From positions 1 to 34,606 of the forward strand of contig CAZBDU010000060.1 of assembly GCA_964490725.1 (NCBI GenBank): a DNA stretch of 34,606 nt. The letters are read 5' to 3'. Position numbers and translations under genes: made by a program. The notes beneath the pieces are model-generated. The model made no database searches and was not told the DNA's origin. It saw only the letters and a program-made list of their open reading frames with translations. This document shows positions 27,079 to 34,606 of the stretch, in pieces; the stretch's first letter is position 1, and each line of letters starts with the position of its first letter. This stretch comes from CAZBDU01 sp964490725 (GTDB taxonomy: Bacteria; Spirochaetota; Spirochaetia; SZUA-6; DRHE01).

Positions 27079-28104
27079 GTGAGCGAGAGCGTAAACTTTG
27101 CGATCCTGGGGGCCGGCCGCATCGGGAGGCTGCACGCGGAGCACCTGGCGCACCGCGTTCCCGGGGCGCGGGTGGCGGCCGTGGCCGATGTGCGCCTGCC
27201 GGCGGCCCAGGAGTGCGCCGCAGCGCTGTCCATTCCCAAAGCCGTAGGTGATCCCCGCACCGTCCTGGACGACCCCGAGGTGGACGCGGTGGTGATCTGC
27301 TCCAGCACGGACACCCACGCGGCGCTGATCGAGAGCGCCGCCGAGGCGGGAAAGCACATCTTCTGCGAGAAACCCATTGCCCTGGACCTGGCGGCGATCG
27401 ACCGGGCGCTTCAGAAGGTGGAGCGGGCCGGGGTGAAGCTCCAGGTGGGGTTCAACCGCCGCTTCGACGCCAACTTCCGGCGCATCCGGGAGCTGGTCCA
27501 GAAGGGCGGGATCGGAGAGCCCCACCTGCTGCGCATCACCAGCCGGGACCCCGCCCCGCCGCCCATCGACTACGTCAAGGTGTCCGGCGGACTGTTCCTG
27601 GACATGATGATCCACGACTTCGACATGGCCCGCTACCTGGTGGGCAGGGAGGTGGAGGAGCTCTACGCCGGCGGCGCGGTGCTGGTGGATCCCCGGATCG
27701 GCCAGGCTGGAGACGTGGACACCGCGGTGGTGACCCTCAAGTTCGAAGGCGGCTGCCTGGGCACCATCGACAACAGCCGCCGGGCCGTCTACGGCTACGA
27801 CCAGCGCGTGGAGGTGTTCGGTTCCGCGGGGATGGCCTCGGCGGGCAACGAAACCCCCACCCGCACCCGGGTGGCCACCGCCGAGGCGGTGCGGGAGGAC
27901 CTGCCGCTGTACTTCTTCCTGGAGCGCTACACAGATTCCTACATCGAGGAGATGAAGGCCTTCCTCTCCAGCGTGGAGGACGACACGCAGCCACCCGTGA
28001 CGGGGCAGGATGGGCGCGTCCCGGTGGCCCTGGGCAAGGCCGCCGGACTGTCCCGCCGTGAGAACCGCCCGGTGCGTCCCGGAGAGGTGGAGGGGCTGCC
28101 ATGA
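27079..28104 (+). CDS. iolG: Inositol 2-dehydrogenase (Gfo/Idh/MocA family, IolG-like)
   Basis: NAD+-dependent dehydrogenase of 341 aa, expected to oxidise myo-inositol to 2-keto-myo-inositol, the first pathway step. The nucleotide loop is ILGAGRIGRLHAEHL. VVICSSTDTHAALI and the EKPIALD motif with catalytic lysine follow, and the substrate site is GGLFLDMMIHDFDMARYL (Asp and His of the DxxxH pair). VGFNRRFD is characteristic of inositol dehydrogenases. Start GTG 27079 has AAAGGAGAG upstream. Its last four bases overlap the start of the DUF47 gene (ATGA), tying phosphate functions to inositol breakdown. Confidence 0.92.
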   Translation: MSESVNFAILGAGRIGRLHAEHLAHRVPGARVAAVADVRLPAAQECAAALSIPKAVGDPRTVLDDPEVDAVVICSSTDTHAALIESAAEAGKHIFCEKPIALDLAAIDRALQKVERAGVKLQVGFNRRFDANFRRIRELVQKGGIGEPHLLRITSRDPAPPPIDYVKVSGGLFLDMMIHDFDMARYLVGREVEELYAGGAVLVDPRIGQAGDVDTAVVTLKFEGGCLGTIDNSRRAVYGYDQRVEVFGSAGMASAGNETPTRTRVATAEAVREDLPLYFFLERYTDSYIEEMKAFLSSVEDDTQPPVTGQDGRVPVALGKAAGLSRRENRPVRPGEVEGLP

Positions 28105-28742
28105 TCTTCTTCAAGAAGCAGCAGGCGGTGATCGACGGCATCAAGGCCTACCTCGACCAGGTGGACGACTGCCGCCACCGCTTCCGGGAGTGCATGGAGG
28201 GGTTGCTCCGGGACGTGGAAGACCCGGAGAACAGCCGCCGGGTGGAGGAGGTGCACCGCGCCGAGTCGAAGGCGGACGACCTGCGACGGGGCATTGAGTA
28301 CGAGCTGTACCAGCGGGCGCTGATCCCCGAGTCCCGGGGGGACGTGCTGGGGCTGCTGGAGAACCTGGACACCATCCCGGGAATGTTCCAGTCCCTCTGC
28401 TACCAGGTCTTTCTGGAGAAGGTGCGCTTTCCCGAGGAGTTCCGCAGCCGCTACCTGGAGCTGGTGGATGTCAACCTGCGCGCGTACGACGTGATCCGCC
28501 AGGCGGTGCTGGGCCTGTTCCACAGCCAGCACTCCAAGGAGCTCACCGACCAGGTGGACGCGGTGGAGAGCGAGTCTGACCGGCTGGAGCGGGCCCTCAT
28601 CCGGGACATCTTCGACTGCGACATCGACAAGGCGGATCGCATCCTGCTCAAGGAGATCGTGGTCAACACCGGGGACATCTCGGACAACGCCGAGAACGTG
28701 AAGGACCGGCTGATCCTGGCCGTGGTCAAGAGAAAGATCTGA
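28101..28742 (+). CDS. DUF47/PhoU-like Pit accessory protein
   Basis: All-helical cytosolic protein of 213 aa, the normal length for the DUF47 (TIGR00153-type) family distantly related to PhoU. Helices with E..H..E.kAD..rr (VEEVHRAESKADDLRRGIEYEL) and the repeat unit VDAVESESDRLERALIRDIFD carry the acidic PhoU-type metal motifs. ILLKEIVVNTGDISDNAENVKDRL is also typical. Such proteins are nearly always encoded beside Pit transporters and control them. The ATG overlaps the iolG stop by 4 nt, and the Pit gene follows after 3 nt. Confidence 0.9.
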   Translation: MIFFKKQQAVIDGIKAYLDQVDDCRHRFRECMEGLLRDVEDPENSRRVEEVHRAESKADDLRRGIEYELYQRALIPESRGDVLGLLENLDTIPGMFQSLCYQVFLEKVRFPEEFRSRYLELVDVNLRAYDVIRQAVLGLFHSQHSKELTDQVDAVESESDRLERALIRDIFDCDIDKADRILLKEIVVNTGDISDNAENVKDRLILAVVKRKI

Positions 28743-28745
28743 TCC

Positions 28746-29675
28746 GTGTACCGGCTGCTGAGCGGCATCTTCATGGGCTGGGCACTGGGGGCCAACGACT
28801 CGGCCAACATCTTCGGCACCGCGGTGTTCTCCAAGAAGATCCGCTACCGCACCGCCGTGCTCCTGACCGCGGCGTTCGTGCTGGTGGGGGCGGTGCTGGA
28901 GGGGCAGCAGGGGATGCGCACCTTGAGCGGCCTGGTCCATCAGACCGCCAACAGCGCTTTCGCCGCCTCCCTGGCCGCCGCGCTCACGGTCACCCTGATG
29001 AGCGTGCTGAAGCTGCCGGTCTCCACCTCCCAGGCCATGGTGGGGGCCATCGTGGGCATCGGCGTGCTGAAGGGGGAGGTGAACCTGGCCGGGCTCACCA
29101 AGGTGGTGACCGCCTGGGTGGGCACGCCGGTGGGAACGATCGTGGCCTCCCTGCTCCTCTATCCCCTGCTGGGAAAGGGGCTGGAGAAGCTGCCCCTTAA
29201 CATTTTCACCCGTGACTCCCTGATCAAGGCCGGGTTGATCGTGGCGGGGTGCTACGGCGCCTACGCCCTGGGCGCCAACAACGTGGCCAACGTCACCGGG
29301 GTGTACATCCAGACCGGACACCTCACCCCCTTCCAGGCCGCGCTGCTGGGCGGGGTGGCCATCGGGCTGGGCGCGGTCACCTACAGCCGCAACGTCATGC
29401 TCACGGTGGGGCGCAAGCTGGTGCGGCTGGACCCCTTCAGCGCCTTCATCGCCGTGTTCTCAATGGCCCTGGTGGTTCATTTCTACGCCCTCGTCGGCGT
29501 GCCGGTCTCCACCTCGCAGGGGATCATCGGGGCCGTCCTGGGGATCGGCATCCTCAAGGGGGTGCAGACCATCAGCGCCGGCACCCTCCTGCGCATCCTT
29601 TTCGGCTGGATCGGCACCCCGGCCATCGCGCTGGGGGCGGCGTACCTGATCTTCCGCTTCCTCTTCGGCGGCTGA
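28746..29675 (+). CDS. Pit-family inorganic phosphate transporter
   Basis: Integral membrane protein of 309 aa with about 9-10 helices, shorter than E. coli PitA (about 500) but like many compact bacterial and archaeal Pit proteins. Both halves of the inverted-repeat fold carry the PHO-4 signature: GANDSANIFGTAV near the N-terminus and ALGANNVANVTGVY in the middle. Each half also has a PVSTSQ(A/G) motif. It should move phosphate with a cation; some relatives carry sulfate, so the ion is inferred from the DUF47 partner. Start GTG 28746 has no clear ribosome site and probably relies on coupling to DUF47. Confidence 0.9.
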   Translation: MYRLLSGIFMGWALGANDSANIFGTAVFSKKIRYRTAVLLTAAFVLVGAVLEGQQGMRTLSGLVHQTANSAFAASLAAALTVTLMSVLKLPVSTSQAMVGAIVGIGVLKGEVNLAGLTKVVTAWVGTPVGTIVASLLLYPLLGKGLEKLPLNIFTRDSLIKAGLIVAGCYGAYALGANNVANVTGVYIQTGHLTPFQAALLGGVAIGLGAVTYSRNVMLTVGRKLVRLDPFSAFIAVFSMALVVHFYALVGVPVSTSQGIIGAVLGIGILKGVQTISAGTLLRILFGWIGTPAIALGAAYLIFRFLFGG

Positions 29676-29685
29676 GTCCGGCGGC

Positions 29686-29704
29686 CCCGGCGGCGCCCGC
29701 CGGG
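29686..29704 (+). terminator. GC hairpin after the Pit gene
   Basis: Perfect 8-bp stem CCCGGCGG / CCGCCGGG with a 3-nt loop, 10 nt past the stop; likely end of the iol-pit transcript, though no T-run follows. Confidence 0.4.
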
Positions 29705-29919
29705 AGGCTGTGCCGAGCTGTGGTGGCAGTTGACGCCTCGATTCTAATACCGGATAATTGTGACTGCACCGTCGATGTCACCTCGAAATGCGGCGAACTA
29801 ACCGAAGTAACGATTGAGGGTGTTCGACTTTGGTCTTTTGCTGCACAACCGTGCGATATACGACATCCCGCGTCTCACTTTCTGGTAGCCGGCCAGGCGA
29901 TGCCGGAAGGGAGAAACAG

Positions 29920-30354
29920 ATGAAGAGAAGCGTGCAGGCTGTGCTTATTGCTGGGGTAGTCACTCTGGCCCTGTTCGGACTCTCCAGGTGCAATCTATTG
30001 GGACTAGGTGCCACGATCTCGATCTCTGACCATTCTGACGCCTTGACGACTGGGGGTACGGACAATCTGTTCATCCTGACGCTCACCAAGGCGCCGGAGG
30101 GGTACGTATTGACCGACATTCAGATCACTGCGCACCTTGCCGGGCAGACAGCGACGGTATTGAACTTCGCTGGAAGCGACGCCAACAGCAACGGACAACT
30201 GGACGCCGGGGAGTCTCTCACCTGCGTGGAGCCAGGTGCGAACGTTTTTGACCAGACAACGGTCGGACAGCCGGTCGTCGTGGATTTCACGAAGAAGCTG
30301 GGCAGCAATACCGTGGAGTCCGTCGCCACCGGTACATGGACGCCAGCCAATTGA
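29920..30354 (+). CDS. Small secreted or lipoprotein-like protein, unknown function
   Basis: 144-aa exported protein, not recognised. Residues 1-25 are a signal sequence (MKRSVQAVLIAGVVTLALFGLSRC); the cysteine looks like a lipobox but the preceding Arg breaks the normal [LVI][AST][GA]C rule, so lipidation is doubtful. The mature part has beta-rich, Thr/Gly-rich sequence and a DANSNGQLDAGESLTC segment resembling an acidic calcium-binding loop (D.N.NG.LD.GE). Start ATG 29920 has GGGAG about 7 nt upstream. Codon use and base composition are less GC-biased than the flanking genes, suggesting acquisition. The gene is isolated between the Pit hairpin and IS remnants. Confidence 0.7.
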   Translation: MKRSVQAVLIAGVVTLALFGLSRCNLLGLGATISISDHSDALTTGGTDNLFILTLTKAPEGYVLTDIQITAHLAGQTATVLNFAGSDANSNGQLDAGESLTCVEPGANVFDQTTVGQPVVVDFTKKLGSNTVESVATGTWTPAN

Positions 30355-30515
30355 GATTCGGCGATCGGCACGAAGCCAAGTACGCGATCTACGGGCGTTT
30401 CCGCATCGAGCGCGTCACTGAGGTGGTGGAGAAGTCTTGGGAGCCGCCGGGCCGTAGCTTGCGGTGGTTGCGGAGTAGGCTCCGGCAACGGCTGTCGCCG
30501 CGGTCAGAGCTGTGA
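30336..30515 (+). CDS. Possible 59-aa hypothetical protein
   Basis: Frame translated by hand: starts MDASQLRFGDRHEAKYAIYG and continues Arg/Glu-rich with EKSWEPPGRSLRWLRSRLRQ, ending at TGA 30513. It overlaps the end of the preceding gene by 19 nt. No ribosome site and no family recognised. It may be a fragment of decayed mobile DNA. Confidence 0.25.
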   Translation: MDASQLRFGDRHEAKYAIYGRFRIERVTEVVEKSWEPPGRSLRWLRSRLRQRLSPRSEL

Positions 30516-30596
30516 TCGGCGCCCGCACCCACCCCGCGAACGGCCGCCGGGGAGGCCTCAGGCCCAGATCGCGCAGGCGCTGGCCGCAAGAAACCC

Positions 30597-31060
30597 TTGG
30601 AGCAGGAGGTCAAGCGGTTGACCACCATCAAGGGGATCACCCCGCTCACGGGGCTGGCTTTTCTGGCGGATGTGGGGGACCTGAAGAGGTTCAAGAGCCT
30701 GCGGAAGATGAACGCCAATCTTGGGTTGGTTCCCAGGGTAAAGGAACGCGGAGGCAAGAGCCGGCCCGGCGGACATATCAATCGAGAGTCTCGCAAGCTC
30801 ACCCGCACGATTCTCACACAGCGGATTCATCACGTGCCCAACTCTTCGCCGTATCCGAAACGGTTCTGCTGGAGCCGGCGGAGAAGCGAGGCTGCGGAAG
30901 AGCCTGCGTCGCGCTGATCCGCAAAGTGTGCAGCGTCATGCGGCGAATGCTCCTGACCGGCGAGGAGTTCCGCTGGATCGAGCATCGTCTGTTCGAGAAA
31001 AAGCTACGAGCCTGCGAGAAGACTCTCGAAGAAATGAGGGAGGAGAGAACAAGCGCTTGA
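30597..31060 (+). pseudogene. Remnant of an IS110-family transposase
   Basis: C-terminal part only. LTTIKGITPLTGLAFLADVG, RFKSLRKMNANLGLVPRV and GGKSRPGGHINRESRKLTR match the Transposase_20 domain of IS110/IS116 enzymes (frame of 30597). After about 30820 the homology continues in another frame: KRGCGRACVALIRKVCSVMRRMLLTGEEF and a helical tail ending at 31060. The N-terminal DEDD catalytic domain is missing and the frame is broken, so the element is dead. No clear element ends were found. Confidence 0.8.
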
Positions 31061-31132
31061 TTGCCAATCGTAGTGGCACCTCCGACGGCCCGGCCCTAAG
31101 GCAGCCGCTCCAGCCGCCGGAAAAAGGAGGAC

Positions 31133-31443
31133 GTGTTGGAGTATCGCAGTCTGGGAGTGGACGGAAGCACAGGAGCGGTGAAGGTCAACCTCGCGGTGCC
31201 AGCGGGGATCGTGCGTTTCTGAAGGACATGACCCCACATTCGGAACGGGCGAAGCTGGCCGAGCGGGGCGTCGATTTGGAGGCGGTCTTCGACAACCTGG
31301 ACACCGGGGCCCCGGGGAAGCTGGTCGAGATCCACGACGAGCACGAGGGTCACCTCATGGAGACCTGGATCGAGTGGAAGGACGCCAAGGGGCCTTCCGT
31401 TTTCTGGGATGACGCGCCCCAGGCTACGGCCATGCCTATGTAG
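31133..31443 (+). pseudogene. Frameshifted small gene, SHOCT-like/DUF2089-like C-terminal domain
   Basis: Two adjacent frames join into one sensible protein. Frame A begins at GTG 31133 or TTG 31136 (AAGGAGG ends at 31130) and runs EYRSLGVDGSTGAVKVNLAVP to VRF, then stops at TGA 31220. Frame B continues FLKDM, then ERAKLAERGVDLEAVFDNL and GKLVEIHDEHEGHLMETWIE to TAG 31441. One extra C in the TTTCTGA run would fuse them. The order KVN..VP...VR.LK, GIDLE, then GKLVEI.DE resembles the conserved domain at the end of SHOCT-like/DUF2089 small regulators (recalled, not searched). Could be a pseudogene, a sequencing error or, less likely, programmed frameshifting; ATG 31228 could alternatively start a 71-aa protein. 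Confidence 0.6.
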
Positions 31444-31662
31444 GCACGAAGAGGTGTTCTGCAGCATCGCAGCCTCCGCGTTCTTCAGACTGCCCTGGAC
31501 TCCAGGCCATGTCTTCGCTACTTTCCGATGGGCCCTCATCGACAGCTCGTCCCGCGGTCCGGTAACAACATCCATGTCACGCAACCACCCTCGGCCACAT
31601 TGAGAACTGCTGGAGGCTGTGAGAGGCTGCGCGGAAGTCTGGCGCATCTGGGGCACTGTCGC
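31444..31662. other. Intergenic, nothing recognised
   Basis: No gene is supported here. A minus-strand open frame has no ribosome site or family resemblance. Base composition is more even than in the flanking operons, as in the whole 29.7-31.6 kb patch. Confidence 0.4.
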
Positions 31663-31668
31663 TATAAT
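31663..31668 (+). promoter_or_regulatory. -10 element of the pyrophosphatase gene, leaderless
   Basis: Perfect TATAAT 5 nt before ATG 31674, with no ribosome site. The -35 region is weak. Confidence 0.55.
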
Positions 31669-31673
31669 GCCGC

Positions 31674-33742
<2,069 letters not shown>

Positions 33743-33743
<1 letters not shown>

Positions 33744-34528
33744 TGGCTTACACGAAACGGTTGTACCTGATGCTGCATCCAACGGTGGCTCTGATCGGCT
33801 CTCAGTACGAGCCGGCCGGCCTGGCCAGGCACTACACCGCCGGCCCGACCCGTCACTACATGGGCAAGGTGGTCTTTGCCGAGGTGGACATCGGCTTCCG
33901 CCATCCCTTCTTCGACATCGACTCGGCGGTCCGGGAGCTGCGACCACACGAAGACGGGCGCCCCAAGGCCACGAAGTTCATCGCCAGCTACCGCGTGCTG
34001 GAGCACATCGACTTCGACACCCTCGCTGGTCTGTACCTCACCTCTCCGGAAGGGGAATGCCTGGAGCTCTCAAGCGGCCCCTTCCAGGAGGCCCGGCGGG
34101 AGGGGGAGCTGTCCGTCTATGCGGAGATCGCACCGCTGCGCATGCTGGTGCTGTCGCGCCTGGGATTCGCCGAGTTCGGGGAGTTCCTCACCCGGCCGGG
34201 GAACCCCATCGGCGCCCCCACCTTCCTGTACACGCAGCTGGACCTGGACCTGCAGGACTACCTGCGGCAGCTGGAGGCAAACCCGCTGCTGCGTTCCCCC
34301 ATTCCGAACCTGCACACCTCGATCCTCCGGGACGCGGTGCAGGAGCTCAGCTCCGTGACCTACAAGAGCACCAAGGGACTGAGCCTGCACAACAGCCTGG
34401 ACACCGTCTCCTACAAGCTCATCCGCGGGGGGTTCATGTTCGCCTCCGCGGGGGGCACCCGCTTCTACCCCATGCCGTCGCTGCGGGAGATAGAGAGGGC
34501 CAGCTTCCGCTTCTGGCGCAGCATGTAG
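33743..34528 (+). CDS. Conserved-looking protein of unknown function
   Basis: 261 aa, soluble, no signal peptide or membrane helix and no domain I can name. Segments likely to be conserved are LHPTVALIGSQ, YMGKVVFAEVDIGFR, RPKATKFIASYRVLEHIDF, GAPTFLYTQLDLD and the C-terminal SYKLIRGGFMFASAGG with FYPMPSLREIE. The phrase HEDGRPKATKFI..YRVLEHID recalls hypothetical proteins of spirochaetes (memory, unverified). GTG 33743 overlaps the last base of the pyrophosphatase stop and is preceded by a G-rich GGGGGGA ribosome site, so the two are translated together; ATG 33770 is an alternative start. A role with the PPase or PPi is only suggested by this coupling. Confidence 0.8.
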
Positions 34529-34543
34529 CCGGGGTGGGCGGGT

Positions 34544-34606
34544 ATGACCGGCGGGGCGGAGGGGGCGGGGGAGCGCAGCGCTGTGAATCGCGCCGCGGCC
34601 GCCCTC
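34544..34606 (+). CDS. Possible start of a further gene, cut by the window end
   Basis: From ATG 34544, preceded by a G-rich tract, 21 codons stay open to the last base (MTGGAEGAGERSAVNRAAAA). Too short to identify. Confidence 0.25.
   Translation, partial: MTGGAEGAGERSAVNRAAAAL

Overview
This is a gene-dense, high-GC bacterial stretch (GC judged by eye, not counted) with about 30 protein genes and no rRNA, tRNA or CRISPR that I can see. The host is not certain. Cues are the Thermotoga-type inositol genes, a K+-type membrane pyrophosphatase, a substrate-binding protein whose signal peptide ends FASGQ, and an unknown protein after the pyrophosphatase that reminds me of spirochaete hypotheticals. 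A high-GC, perhaps thermophilic, spirochaete-like organism is a guess. Many genes lack a Shine-Dalgarno site and have a -10 box 5-9 nt before the ATG, so short-leader or leaderless transcription seems common.

Layout. 65-9696 is mixed housekeeping: a secreted three-PPC-domain protein, a PLP aminotransferase, an ornithine cyclodeaminase-family protein, a membrane-anchored PilZ protein, a Nudix hydrolase, an MtfA-like zinc peptidase, a 49-aa zinc ribbon, an FKBP/SlyD-like isomerase, a 3-methyladenine DNA glycosylase, a cysteine hydrolase and a polytopic transporter. 9913-10151 is a 65-aa unknown protein behind a consensus sigma-54 promoter. 10485-15243 holds a CheB-CheR-PAS hybrid overlapping a PAS histidine kinase; a GDSL/SGNH hydrolase converges on it.

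15981-29675 is the most interesting part: a cyclitol (inositol) island. Two IolK-type PfkB kinases flank an IolI-like isomerase, followed by a HAD hydrolase. A three-gene Fe3+/hexose-phosphate (Afu)-type ABC importer points left, and a LacI-type regulator points right with iolM, iolN and iolG, the oxidative route described for Thermotoga maritima. iolG overlaps by 4 nt a DUF47/PhoU-like gene, which is followed at once by a Pit-type phosphate transporter. Two near-identical LacI-type operators lie in the divergent region. The genes suggest import and breakdown of a phosphorylated inositol with phosphate handling built into the same operon. This is inference; no enzyme of the epimerase step (IolO) or later is in the window.

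29676-31673 is a less GC-rich patch with a small secreted protein, a decayed IS110-family transposase and a frameshifted small gene. 31674-34528 encodes a membrane pyrophosphatase overlapping by 1 nt an unknown conserved-looking protein.
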